DNA of 64,000 nucleotides from Rhyacophila brunnea (lineage: Eukaryota > Arthropoda > Insecta > Trichoptera > Rhyacophilidae), in contig JAGYXB010000557.1 of the NCBI GenBank assembly GCA_022495005.1, positions 1,612,001 to 1,676,000 on the forward strand, read 5' to 3'. A program made the translations under genes and the position numbers. Under the pieces are notes generated by a model. It saw only the letters and a list, made by a program, of their open reading frames with translations. It did no database searches and was not told the origin of the DNA. Positions 12,859 to 25,344 of this stretch are shown here, one piece after another. How positions within the stretch are numbered: position 1 is the first letter of the stretch; every line of letters begins with the position of its first letter.

Positions 12859-14708
12859 TTAATGAATTTTGCCTAAATCGGCTATGAAAATGCTCCACGA
12901 ACAACGTGTATTTTTTTCATCTCGGTGTTATAGAGATGACCGTATAATATACGTACAATTTACATGTCACCCTAATGGATTGGGTAAATTGCTAACAGTT
13001 ATTCCTCTTATTATAGTCCATCTACCCTATGGAAATAATTATTTACTATTTTTTTACTGATTGCCTGAGATTAGATACAATTAATGTTCCGGTTAATGAC
13101 GAAAGATAACTACCCGTATTTAGTGTAATCCTGATTACTTCCGAGGTTTTTTTTGTAATGATATTATGATCTAAATGAACACAGATAAAAAATAAAATGT
13201 TTATTATTACTTCTTGACTATTTGAGTATGTCGACGCGTAACCGGTTTCTGTAATATAGTATCATAATAATAATATTACCTCATTATATCGACAATTAAA
13301 TCCCACCATAGACCAGATATACAGGAAATCTTATTGTCTAATCCACTGGTTCCCAACATATGGGTCACGTAAAAAAATATTGGTTTTGAACCAGATCGCA
13401 CCTCTACTATGACAAGGTCCATTTTTAGATCCCTGACCTGACAGAATAAGAAGCTACACTGCCTACACTGGTACAAAATCTATTTTCTGCTTCCCTTGAT
13501 GTTGCCATGAAGTATAAGATGATTTCTTGGAGCTGCAAACAATTCCTCGGCAGGTAACTTATTTCATGAAGAATTTCTGAAACAATTCTGAAGGTTATAT
13601 CCAAATCGTTAACTGAATGCAAATTTATTCAAAGTCACATTTTAAATATTTTTGTAGGGAGTTCTTTGAAACAACCTAGTTAAATTATGTATTATTTATA
13701 TATATTATATAAATGTATACATCATATTTTAGTACCTAGGACAATAATTGATGAAAATAATGATGCATAACATAAATGTGTCATAAATAAGATGTTTCAA
13801 AGAACACTTCTGTAAAATATTTCAAATGTGAGTTATTGTTCTGCATTCAGCTGACGATTAATGTTACCATGCTTGCCTTTGAGTTTTTCTATCATTTGCT
13901 TATATGTATCTCTGCAAGTGTGTAAATTCAACGCATCTTTATTTGAAATCCAAGACAAGAAAAAGATTAAATGTCGAGGATGGTATGAGGTTGGCAGTAA
14001 CGAAAATTCAACCGCGAATTTTGAAGCTGGTTAACGAGTACAATGTCAATCGTCGCATTAAATATGTCGTACGTTGAAATTATATCGAATTATATTATAC
14101 TGAAAAATCTACTTTCACCGCGTTTTATTTATCTTATTACAAGGCTTTTTACATTGTGTCACTTGGCTTCTATAAAAATGGGGTCATGACTCGAAAAAGG
14201 TTGGGAATATGTGGTCTAACCAATCAGTTTGATTATATATTATTTTCATCATAGTAAAAAAATACTAGTAAGAATCGAATGTCTACTGTTAGTATTAATA
14301 CTTCAATCATTGCTTTTCATGTGTGTAATGTAGATGTATTTCATTATAATTATATTATGTATCTACGAGTATTTGAAGAGTAGATACAGTTTTTCTTTGT
14401 AACAAAATACTACATTATTTAAATACATTGCTTATAATATTATATACTAATAGGTACTGTCTGTAGATATTTTAAAGTATCAACGACAAAGCCAGTACAC
14501 ATCAATACACAAGGTAACGATCATTTTAATCTGTGTTTATATTTTTATACCGTGCTTATATTATTTCTGAATTGGTTAGTGCGCACGATAATTTTTTGAA
14601 AATATTTACACATTTACCCTATTTTACCTATGTACTAATAAACTTAGGTTTATTATATGCGGTTAATTTTATATATACGGTATAATAAGAGATATATATT
14701 ATACTGTA

Positions 14709-15095
14709 ATTTTCTCTTAATAAGTTGATTGTGTCACGATCTGTATGGCATGATGCACCATTTTGTTAAAACCACATATCGTCCAGATCAAAATCATGCC
14801 AGAAAAAATCAGTAATCATATTTCTGTAGCGTTCTCCATTGACAGTGACTGCATTGCCATTTTCGTATTAAAAAAAATAAGGTCCAATTACATCTCCAGA
14901 TCATAAATCACACCAAACTGCTAATTTTTGTGAATGTAAAAGTATTTCAAAAATAGCATGTGGGTTTTCATTACTCCAAATACGAAATAATTGTGGTTAT
15001 TTACGATTTTACGAAGGCAATTAATGAGCTTCATCGCTGAAGATGATTTTTTCATGTAGTAAGTCTGTTTCAAGTTGCTCTAAAGACCAATCATA
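14709..15095 (-). pseudogene. Tc1/mariner-superfamily transposase remnant
   Basis: The minus strand in broken frames reads KIIFSDEAH (first catalytic Asp region), IWSNENPH, LAVWCDL, VIGPYFF, ENGNAVTVNGERYRNMITDF and, near 14750, QNGASCHTDRDTINLLRE. The block order matches insect mariner-like transposases. There are several stops (one just before QNGASCHT) and frameshifts. The second catalytic Asp, in QDGA, is Asn here. It covers only the catalytic domain; terminal repeats were not found. An old dead copy. Confidence 0.75.
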
Positions 15096-15474
15096 TTATA
15101 CTTAAATCAAAGTATTTAAGGAATATTTTGGCAGTATCTACACGACATGGAATCATGTACTTATGTAATTAACTAATTATTCGATAAATCTGAAAATATG
15201 TTGGAATGTCATAGTAGAAGTGTGTGAAGTCACTTGCAACTAGCTTAATTAGTAGGTAGTGCCAGAGCTCTTTTTTGCTTAAATTTTATACATTTAGGCC
15301 ATAGATAATAGATTTAAGCTCCACCTCTATAATGGAAGAAGGTTTTTTACAACAGTTAGATACTAATATATCAGAATAAATGATTTGCGATACATAATAA
15401 TATAATATATATCACGTTTGTGTGAGTGTTTGATCGATTACGTGACAATAATAATGATTGAATTTGAGTTTAAT

Positions 15475-15938
15475 AATTACAAGATAAAAATAACTTTTTA
15501 TATACCACGTTTTTAAATTTTATGTTTAATCATATAAACTTGACAATTCTATGTATTAATAAATACTTTTTTTGTACTTGATAGAAATACTGAATAAATA
15601 TAGAATACTGAAAAGTCATTTTGACATTTCATATTAATTTCTATAGTAACACACGTATATATTAATAATTTAGTTGCTAGGACCTCCTTAGCAACCAATA
15701 ATAGTGTTTTACTTTTGACGGATTTATTCCGAAATAACTTTCCAAGCAAAACAGAATTAACTGAAAATAAATTCAATTCTGCTTAAAGATGGCTAAAAGT
15801 ATTAAAATAATGCTTCGTTATCGTGTTCTGATAAATATTCGAAAAGTTTCAAATGTCTAGCTAGTCGGCAAGTTGGTTGAAAATCGATTGCAAGATTTGG
15901 ATAAACAAGAAACGAGCTAGTAAAAACGCAGTAAAATA
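15475..15938. repeat. About 460-bp dispersed repeat, second copy of 59545-60045
   Basis: Co-linear with the nested segment near 59.5-60.0 kb, from AATTACAAGATAAAAATAAC to AACGCAGTAAAATA. Many single-base differences and small indels indicate moderate age. No terminal repeats are obvious and no protein is encoded; the short minus-strand ORF inside it is not conserved. Confidence 0.55.
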
Positions 15939-17160
15939 GAATAGAATCAAGATATTAAGATATGTTTTCTTAGTAAATTCAAAAATTTATATTTTTGTAT
16001 AGTTTGTACCTACCTTCCTACCGAAAAAACTAATTATATTACCTAGTAGTTAGTATTTTTTGGGAAGTGAGATGGAATAAGGAACAGGCAGGGTAGGTTG
16101 GTTTGACTTCCAAATGAATAACTAAGAATTTGGTGCGTGAATGAAATGAACCCTGGTTTTATTATTATCTCCTTCCAAATAAATATCAATTTAATTATTA
16201 CAGATAAGTTTACAGATTATAATTTAGATGCGTGAAATCACGAGTATGCGTTCTGATGAATTGCGAAGTTCGATCGGGCGAAGCAGAACGACAACCTTAC
16301 GGTTAAATCTTTGATAACTGACTGACCATGTTGCTTTCTTCTACTGAGTGTTTTATAGTAATTCGATACAATAGAAAATGCTGCTATCAACTACTTGAAT
16401 ATTTTTCATAATCATGCTTATGAGGTTTATTGTGCAATGCATGATTCGTCTCATAAATTATAAATAATTGATTTTAATTTGAACAATTATGCAGTTTTAA
16501 TGGTTGAGCAAGATTGATTTTCATACAAACAACTTGTGTGCATATCATGGTAAACTTACATAGCATTATTTCCTAATTTGCGATATTATAGATTAATTGA
16601 ATTATTATATTATTTTGCTAAATTAGCTTTCTGTTGAAATTTGATTGACTCACATAAATCGCTTGTTTTGCAATTTTAACAATATTATGTTGCAAGATAA
16701 ATTGTAGTTATAAATTAATGGTTTCCTGCCAAGTCATGCTGGATGGTAGGGTATTCACCCCTACAAATATTATGTGGGTACCTACCTATGTAGGTACATT
16801 CATACGCCGTACACTTTTATATTATTATGCATTCTTTATGATTTTCATCGCGTGCTTGCGTAAAAAGATAATATTATTATGAAAATAAATAGAATTGGAT
16901 TAGGTAAATTAATAATTTAAAACTAGGAAATGGTACATACGTGTGGCGTTGACTGTGAAATCAGCTGTTCATATTTTATAGTTGACTTTATTCCACACAG
17001 CCAGTCCGATAATATTCGCGCAAACAAGCCGGAACGTACGTCTTTTCAATATCCGCCAGTTTACGCGGTCAAAGACCGTTTTCTTGTTTTCTAGCGAGTG
17101 GCAGCTGTCATTGTTAGAATTGTTAGATTTTTGAGTCGTTTTAGTGAATCGGTTAATCGT

Positions 17161-17270
17161 TCAGTCATTAAAAAGTGATAACTTAAACATTGTGCTACAC
17201 ACTGGCGTAATTCATTAGTGATTTGTCAAAATAATTACCTAGTGTTACTAAAAAAAAGTTGTTTACGATA
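17161..17270 (+). promoter_or_regulatory. Candidate transcription start and 5' UTR of the carboxylesterase
   Basis: TCAGTC at 17161 matches the arthropod initiator and lies about 110 bases before the candidate ATG. The preceding 200 bases are less AT-rich than the surroundings and carry no transposon ends. No TATA box is visible at the expected spacing. The call depends on the upstream exon being real. Confidence 0.3.
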
Positions 17271-17351
17271 ATGTTTTCGGCACAGATCATTTCAAAATTC
17301 TACCACCAGAGCGCGCTGCCTGTACTGTCAACATGGTTGGCACGATACTCC
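17271..17351 (+). CDS. Candidate first coding exon of the carboxylesterase (mitochondrial-type presequence)
   Basis: An ATG at 17271 opens 27 codons, then a GTACGT donor at 17352. The only plausible partner is the acceptor TTTTTAG ending at 21966, seven bases before the esterase ATG. Joining 17351 to 21967 is phase 0 and adds Ser-Thr before the annotated Met, giving a 564-residue protein (triad Ser214, Glu347, His464). The 29-residue extension has no acidic residue, has Lys9 and Arg25, Ser/Thr and hydrophobic residues, and ends LARYSS, all as expected of a mitochondrial matrix presequence. Lepidopteran intracellular esterase clades are known to include mitochondrial members. Sequence shows the frame and splice signals; use of the exon is inference. 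The downstream ATG would still make a cytosolic form. The intron would be about 4.6 kb, full of mobile-element debris. Confidence 0.55.
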
Positions 17352-17952
17352 GTACGTTTGAAACTTGATGTCAAAAGTTTTTTTCATATTGAAAACTTGA
17401 TATTATATTATAAATTTTTGTGGAAATATTTACCAGCGTGTGCTTGCGTTGTATCGTCTTTCATTTACAGTTAATAATATGCTTTGATAGTAGTTTTGAA
17501 CGCTTTTAATAAATTCATGTGGTAATTAATTTGGTATTCCTTGCTTCCAATTTTGTATGAGAAAATATTTTTTATTGTGGATAAATAATGATCGCATGGA
17601 AACAATTTAAATTTGGGGCGAATTAATTCATTTAAAATTTCATTTCATAGGGAGAAAACATACTAACAAGAGATTTATCTTACTTTATTACCTACTTAAA
17701 TCAAAAGTAGATGTTATTGATACACATAGCACCTAGTTATAACTTATGCATGCATCAATATTTTTTTTAAAACAAATTATTATTTATTCCTATACGTAGG
17801 CCAAATCAAATCGGATTACTGGTAGAGCAATTATTCAAAATGGGTCTTAGTAGGTATATTATTGATGAATTTAATAACACGCAAAAATTTGAGTACCTAC
17901 TTATTCCACTTTTATTATTTAATAAGTTGAAAATGTCCCTCTTAGGCGGACG

Positions 17953-18371
17953 CAGTGACGTCCCTAGATAAAATGCCGCCCCTAGGCAACGCCAAAATGC
18001 CGCCTCATTTTTAATACATTTTTTTTATCATCCTTTCACGAGTCCAATATCTAAGAAATGTATTGTATGGATACATTACCAACATAATATCAGACTAATT
18101 ATTCGCAAATTTGCACGTGTAGTTTCTGGTCACCCAAGACGTCGAAGGGCAACGGGAGTAAACTAGACATCGGATAAACAAAAAATAAAGTCCTGTTTAA
18201 CCTTTTATGTTAGTTAATACATTATGTTTCCGACCAGTAAGCTGAACGTTTAATGGAAATAGTTTCGTTATTACTAAGTTTATGTGGCTATTTCTCCTCG
18301 ATTTGCCGCCCTTCAAGTAACTGCCGCCCCCAAGCGACGCTCAATCTGCCTACCCCCACGGGACGTCACTG
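17953..18371. mobile_element. hAT-type non-autonomous element, copy 2, in esterase intron 1
   Basis: Same ends and internal AAAATGCCGCCCCTAGG block as the element at 8813, but 419 bp instead of 544 because of internal deletions. Flanks GGCGGACG and GGTGGACG give an 8-bp target duplication with one mismatch. If the upstream esterase exon is real, this copy lies in its first intron. Confidence 0.85.
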
Positions 18372-19910
18372 GGTGGACGAAACCGGTCCAGATTTATTAA
18401 AATAATACAAGTGGAATAAGTACTAAAATTTTTGCGTTTTATTAAATTAATCAATAATACAATGCAGTTCCACCATGAATTGACAGTTAACACAATAAAA
18501 GAAAAAAAAATCAGTACTTACCTAGTTATAATTATGTAAATTACAAATTTTACAGGAGAGCTGAAAACAAATTCTTGGAATTAAAATTTTGGTTTTACAC
18601 TTTTAGTTCCAATAATAACCATTTTATCTGCAGCATTAAATAATAGGATATAGAATAATATAGATCTGATTTCATGGAACACCTTCATTTTAAAGATTTG
18701 TACCTATGTGAAGATAAAAATATAATATAAATAATAATATAACCGATTGAAAATTTACAAATAAAGGTAAACGGTTTTTTATTTATTTTTTCATTAGCAT
18801 TATTTAATGAATAATATTATGCACTTTTTATATGTTAGGTACTTATTTATATTTTTATATTGCAGTTAATCGCAAAAAAATATTTTGCTAGGGATGCGCA
18901 AATGCGATAAAATTATCGATATTGTAAATATTTATTTTCTGTGTAAACCTGAAATTCAGCTTCTAATAAAGAATGACTTCGACCCATTGACACCTACAAA
19001 TGGGTCAAAGAAAGTATATCAGGAATATGCAGTGTCCATACGCTAGATACAAGTAAAATATAATTATTATATTCAAATTCAAATTAAATAATTACATACA
19101 ATATTTATTTAAATTCTTTGTATGCCAAATGTATTAAGTACACTAAATGTGGAGGCGCTCGTCACTAAATGGCCAATACCGTTATGTTATAATAGAGGTG
19201 ATAAGTCTGTAGATGCATTAATATGTTAAATGCTGTTAAATTATTATTATTATAATATAGTAGATATACCTTGGTATTGTCATAAGTTAACTTGTTAAAA
19301 CCTCCGATGTGACATGATTGAAATTTTATGGGCGACACAGAATTACTTTATCACCATAACAATTAAGGCATGCTATTTTTTGTAATAATTCGTTATGCAT
19401 ATAAAAAACAGGTCGTAGGGGCTCATAATCATCGAGTGTTTGTAATATTATAATTATTATATAAGTATTACTATCTTGTTAACGACTTGTTAATGAGCGA
19501 TGTTACATAAGAAGTTTCTTTTAACACAATGCTTACGGGTCCTTTTAATTAATTTTGTAATTAACGTGCTAATTTGCATTTGAAAAGTAATTAGCAAAAA
19601 CGCAATTTTGTGCGGCCCGTAAGCTATGGTATTAAGCGTATTTGTGGTGGTATATTATAATGTAAGATTGAGGGTTTTACTAAATAATTTATGTGAAATA
19701 ATATAAACGAGCATAATAATATTAAAAAAAACAATATGATATAACTATTGTAATATCGGTGGTTTTAACAGTGCAACGACGATAATCATATGATGAGATT
19801 CAAAGTGATTTTCTATTTTGTTATAGGTATGAGATAAAAAAAAATATAAAACATAAACTTATTTTTCCAATAATTACAATTATTTTTTATAAAAATATGA
19901 ATACCTATTA

Positions 19911-20197
19911 GGGGCCGTCCACATGTGACTACTTCCACGATTTTGGCTATTTTTAACCCCCCCACATCGTCACATTTCGTCACATAACCTTTTACGCTCC
20001 TGTCTATATTACGTCACATTTTTGACAACCCCCCTTGAATGTTAAAAAATGTTTTTTTTATATTTATCGTTAAATATTTTTTGGTTTACTTTGTGACGTC
20101 ACATTTTTTCTGACCTCACCCCATCGTCACAAATCATCGCATTATATCAGACCCCCTTAGAGCGTGATGATATTCCACATATTATGTGGACGGCCCT
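19911..20197. mobile_element. MITE with GGGGCCGTCCACAT ends in esterase intron 1
   Basis: GGGGCCGTCCACATGTGAC at the left and ATTATGTGGACGGCCC at the right are inverted ends. The inside holds repeated CGTCACAT and CCCCC motifs on both strands. TTAG precedes and TTAA follows. This GGGCCGTCCA family is widespread in insects. Confidence 0.7.
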
Positions 20198-20766
20198 TAA
20201 TACTTCATCGGTTATTACTGCATGCATGGATGCATGATTATAATCGTGACTGAATATTAATTCTTTGATTGTTTGTGCGGCCTTGTTTATGGGATTTTTT
20301 GCTGCTTTAAAAACATTTTAAAATTCGAACTTCGTTCCATGTAAGTACTTATTATTTTGCATCTCATTTCCATATCGAAGAGTTTTACGTTGGCTTAGCA
20401 GCTATGATAGGTATTTATTTAATCATTTAAATATTAAACGGTGTTTAACCAATTTATTTGGTTACTTTAGCACATAACTGAATTAGAAAACCAACATCTG
20501 GTAAGAATATCTTTCATTATTGTAGATAGAACATTATAATGTTGAAAATACATGTTTTTTTTATTTTATATTGACCATATATACCTACAGTTATTCGAAA
20601 TTTACCGAGCCTTTGACTGCGACTCGCTGACATATCGCCTCTTCTCTTCTAGAAGGGGATCCGCCGATCAGATCCTCACCCCTATTCTGTCAAAGAACTT
20701 TACAATTTTGCCAAGCTCTTCCGTCTTACCCACCGCCAGGGCACGTCTCAATTCGACGCCATTCTC

Positions 20767-21396
20767 TTATATATCCGTTATTCGCAGCTGTACTCTGTGA
20801 CGTTCATATTTAGGGCATTGTACTGCTATATGTAAAATTTCCTCTAAAACTAAAACATCACATTCATCGCAGAGCTGCGAATCGCTTCTTCTTATGAGGG
20901 CATCAAATCTTTTACCCATTGTGTGCCCTGATCTCCGCAACAGTATTACCTTCAGCTCGTTCCTCCTCAAATGAGACTCTACAAACCAGGGCACCAACCG
21001 TGGTGATGGCAGAATAGACTTACTCCATTTTCCCTTTTCTAATGATGCCCTATGGTGAAAATCTATCCACATGCTTTGGCATATTGTCTTTATAGCCTCA
21101 TTCCAGTTCAGGTTTTCTAGTATCCACTGATATGGCACCCCTAAATGGCCTGCTTCCTTTTCCAGATCGTCCGCCTTTCATTGCCCTCAATACCCATGTG
21201 CGATGGGATCCATTGAAGGCATAGATCTCCTCCTCTATTTTTTTTGGCGTCGATCTGGTCAAGGATGTGGTATGTTAAGCTTTTACTGTGATGTGAGCGA
21301 GTAGCTGCGGCAAGATGTTGTAAAGCGCTTTTGGAGTCTGTTAATATGACAGCGGATTGCGCACAGAAGTCATATTTGAAGAAGTGTATTTAAACA
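20767..21396 (-). pseudogene. Non-LTR retrotransposon remnant: RNase H and C-terminal tail, frameshifted
   Basis: Read on the minus strand from about 21396, a frame contains AVILTDSKSALQHLAAA and LQWIPSHMGIEGNE, the second and third blocks of RNase H in I/R1-type non-LTR elements. After GNE the homologous KADDLEKEAGHLGVPYQW continues in the next frame, so one base was lost near 21176. The tail then reads HLRRNELKVILLRRSGHTM and CDECDVLVLEEILHIAVQCPKYERHR, the usual C-terminal zinc-knuckle region. A stop lies just upstream of the RNase H, so the copy is 5'-truncated. It lies inside the long esterase intron on the opposite strand and is certainly non-functional. Confidence 0.8.
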
Positions 21397-21972
21397 TACA
21401 TGTTCAAAATTCACGACTAACTGGCCCAATTAGTCACGTATGTCTTTTTTGTGAATACAATTTTAAACTACATAATACAAATATATAAAATATAGTCAAT
21501 GGAATAATTTCAGGGGCGGCGACAATGTATTTATTTTAATTTAAAAAACTTATATAATATCTTCATATTATTACCAATACCATAAAAATAATTAAAATAT
21601 ATATCGTTTACAGATGAATACTTTATCGTTATTACGTACTTATATATACTATCAAATTAATTCAGTTAAGTAAAGAAGGTATGGTCTGATTAAATTGATA
21701 AAATGATAAAAAGTGATAAAATTAATTTGATAAAATTTCCTGTGTAACAAAAAATATGCAATATAATTTAAGAAAATAATGATTAGTTGGTAAATACATT
21801 AAATTAAGATTTCTTTCATTATTTTTGAAAAAAAAAATGTCTGGGGACTATCCCTTTTTACCCATAAGGTAGAGATGTCCCTGAACATGCGATATATAAT
21901 ATATATGTACCGATTGTCTGATATGACTCCTAAAAATATTGAGTAATGACTAGATTTTATTTTTAGAGCACA

Positions 21973-24900
21973 ATGGCGCGGGTAAGAATAAAACAAGGAG
22001 AGTTGCAAGGGAAGATGGAAAATTTACCATCCGGTAGTACCTATGCAAGCTTTAAAGGTATACCCTATGCCAAACCACCTGTGGGGCCTTTGCGATTCAT
22101 GGTTAGTAATATTTGTTTTAAATTAGTATAAATTATAATAATTCAACTCATTGTTGACATCAATATTGTGACCACACTGAAATTAGATTCGATATACATA
22201 AAAAGTTTTTCATGCTACTTATATACGTTTTTTTAAATCGATATTTTAAAATTAAATATCAAACTCATTATAACTATAACTTATTCAAAATCGTTTATGT
22301 TTTCTCTATCTATAACTACACTTTAATGATAAACATAACCTTACAACAGTAGGCAATAAAAAGATGAGCCACTGTACATTTAATAAGTTTTTTTTTAATT
22401 GTAAATTTATTTTTGACATTAAAAAGTAATTATTTTTGTTTGCATTGTTGTTAGATACGTATTAATTGTATACAGTTTAAGATGCAAATTATCAATAAAT
22501 TATTTTTAATTCAAGATTGAATGTCAACTCAAGATTGAATTCAACGGCTAGGTAGCTCTAGTAGGCAGAGCATTCACATTAAAAAGTCGCAATAAATACA
22601 ATAATTATGAATTGAATAGATTATTTTTATAATATCTTGGAGACATCAAATCAAGTGCCGTAACATATATTTTTTTTGTTATAACTATCACAGTAAGTTT
22701 ATATTTTTTATAGGCACCATTGAGACCAGATCCTTGGGACGGAGTCAAAGATGCAACTGAGCATGGAGCTGTCTGCCCTCAGTTTGATACTATCACCCAC
22801 GCTATACAGGAAGGTAGCGAAGATTGCTTATTTCTTAATGTCTATACCCCGAACGTACAGGGTCCACCAAAGCCTGTCATGGTATTTTTCTATGGAGGCG
22901 CTTTCGCTTCAGGGTCTGGAGACTCTGATATGTACGGGCCAGAATATCTCGTTGACGAAGGAGTTATACTTATAACTGTTAATTACAGATTAGAGGTATT
23001 AGGGTTTCTATCACTCGATACAAAAGATGTTCCCGGAAATGCTGGCATTAAAGACCAAGTAGCGGCATTACGATGGGTCAAGGAAAATGTATCTCAATTT
23101 GGAGGTGACACAAATAATATCACAGTATTTGGAGAGAGTGCTGGAGGAGCTTCAGCCACTTTTCATATGGTGTCTCCAATGTCCAAGGGATTGTTCAATA
23201 AAGTGATGACTCAAAGTGGTTCAATTTTTAACGAATGGTCCGTTTCTTCGGGAGCAAAAGAAAGAGCATTTAGACTGGGCAAACTTTTGGGCAAAGAAAC
23301 AAATGATACGGATGAACTACTCCAGTATCTAAGAAGTGTACCAGCAACTGATCTAATTAAAGTTACTATGGCTACATTGACACCTGGTGAAAAATTTCGT
23401 GGACTTCCCATGCATTTTGTACCAATTGTTGAAAAACAGTTTGACGGCACTGAATGCTTCCTCCCAAAACCTACTAAGCAATTGTTCAATGATCACTGTG
23501 AAAAGGTTCCACTTCTAATAGGGTATAACAACTTAGAAGGAATCGCCCTACTGTCAAATAACTTGAAAAAATGTAATTTATTTAACGATACTTTCGAAAG
23601 AAAAGTACCATGGGATATTGTTCAGCATGTCAAACCAGAACAATTAAAAGAAATTGCTGCGAAAATAAAAGAGTTTTATTATGGCAGTAAAGGAATGACA
23701 AAAGACTCAGTAATGGAAACCTTGGATTTGGAGTCTGACTATAACTTTAATTTCAGTATTTTAAACTTTGCCATCGCTGTTGATCAGCTCTCAAAGCATC
23801 CAGTATATTTTTATAAATTTTGTATCGACGGAGAATTAAATTTGATGAAAAGGGTGTTGGGACATGAGACAATTCCTGGAGCATGTCACGCGGATGATTT
23901 ATTTTACATCTTTAAAACTGGAATGGATGTCACCGAAGGTTCGGACAGTTGGATCGCAATCAGAAGAATGGCGCGAATGTGGGCTAATTTTGCCAAATTT
24001 GGGTAAGTTCTGTTTTTTTATAATTCGATTTTTTTGTCCAATTAGAATAAAAATTTTTAGCTTGTAGGAATCTCATTTTAGTTGATATGGTATACCTTCC
24101 ATGAATACAGGTGTTTCATGCTTGAATCACCCAACCCTGCTCTTCTATATTTTACCATAGCATTATCAAAATCAAGAATATTTGTTTTCTCAAGATTCTC
24201 GAAAATTTTGCCAATAAAAACAAAATCAAAATCAAGGCTTTTTTTTTTTACAGAGAAATCAAATTTTCTTGAAAAATACCAGTTGCGGTCGGTAGACGAG
24301 CCTGGTAACAATTTCTTGAAGATGTCGTTGATGATTTCTTGAGAAATGAGAAGTCTCGAAGTTTAGGAAAATATTTTTCGACATTCTAGATTGCCCTTTT
24401 CTGAATTTGTATTATATATCACAACGTCTACCTTTGACCCATGGATTTTACAACGTTTTTCTTAGCTCATATTCAGGCTCAGGTTCTTTGTCCGGTACAA
24501 ATCTTAAATCGATTTTTAACTAACTTCCCGACTAGCTAGACATATGAAACTTTTAGAATATATCAGAACACGATGCTATTTTTGCACAATTTTTTGATTG
24601 TTGATCGTTTCAGCTAGTCAAGTCAAGTTTATATGATTCAACAGAAAATTTAAAAACGTTGTATATAACAAGTTCTTTTTACCTTGTAATTATTTAGACT
24701 GACGTTCTATATATTACTCCACTGTGGGTGATAAAGTAAATCGGGTTTTTGAAAATAATCCAACGGAAGTCTATTATACATACATTGCTATTATTTTTTT
24801 TAAATATAGACCTACCTGAATTATTATTGATATAGTATAGTGACTGTTAAGTTTTAAGTTAGCCTCTAGCGTTATTGCTTTAACTTTGCAAATATTCTAA

Positions 24901-25170
24901 TTATGCTAATTACTGAATGCTTGTAATGTAAAATGAACAATAGTATAATAATTAACATGAACCGTTTTTCCTTTTCACAGAGATCCAACTCCAGAAAAAG
25001 ACGACCTGTTGCCAGTGAAATGGAAACCCTTGAACGGAAATGAAATGAATTTCCTCGAAATAGATTCTGAACTAAGACCTGGACAATATCCTGACCGAAA
25101 ACGACACGAATTTTGGCTCGATCTTTATAAAAATGTTTTCGGAGACAAAACACCGAAAAGCAATTTATAA
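21973..25170 (+). CDS. Carboxylesterase (alpha/beta-hydrolase, lepidopteran alpha-esterase type), three coding exons
   Basis: Predicted intracellular carboxyl/cholinesterase that hydrolyses carboxylic esters. Coding exons are 21973-22101, 22714-24002 and 24981-25170. Introns start GTTAGT and GTAAGT, end TATAG and CACAG, and join in frame to give 535 residues ending KSNL. Visible family motifs are the N-terminal FKGIPYAKPPVG, the SEDCLFLNVYTP block, the oxyanion-hole YGGAF (about residues 103-107), the nucleophile elbow GESAGGAS (Ser185), NNLEGIAL (Glu318) and GACHADDLFYIF (His435). The catalytic triad is therefore complete and length is normal for the family. No signal peptide is visible at this ATG and there is no HDEL-like tail, so this form should be cytosolic. 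An in-frame upstream exon may extend it (see 17271-17351). An AATAAA lies at 25336. Minus-strand ORFs over exon 2 are shadows. The family assignment is very secure; substrate is unknown. Confidence 0.95.
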
Positions 25171-25335
25171 CATATTTTAATGTTTAGTAATTAATATTTA
25201 ATATTAGCAATACATGGATGATAATGAATAAGGTATTATTATATAATATATCTATTTGATATAATTATATTATGTAAGTAGAAAAAGATAATTTATTTGT
25301 TTTGAAATGTTTTAGTATGGTGTTCTTTTAACTAC

Positions 25336-25341
25336 AATAAA
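25336..25341 (+). terminator. Polyadenylation signal of the carboxylesterase
   Basis: A canonical AATAAA lies about 165 bases after the esterase stop codon, followed by T-rich sequence. It is the first perfect hexamer after the stop. Confidence 0.6.
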
Positions 25342-25344
25342 GTA

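Noticed and set aside
20552..20800. 82-codon plus-strand ORF
   Set aside because: Antisense to the non-LTR retrotransposon tail and its 3' region.
23211..23489. 92-codon minus-strand ORF
   Set aside because: Antisense shadow of esterase exon 2.
24082..25153. ORFs on both strands in and around the second esterase intron
   Set aside because: They are intron sequence or antisense to the last exon; splice signals and family conservation fix the esterase model instead.
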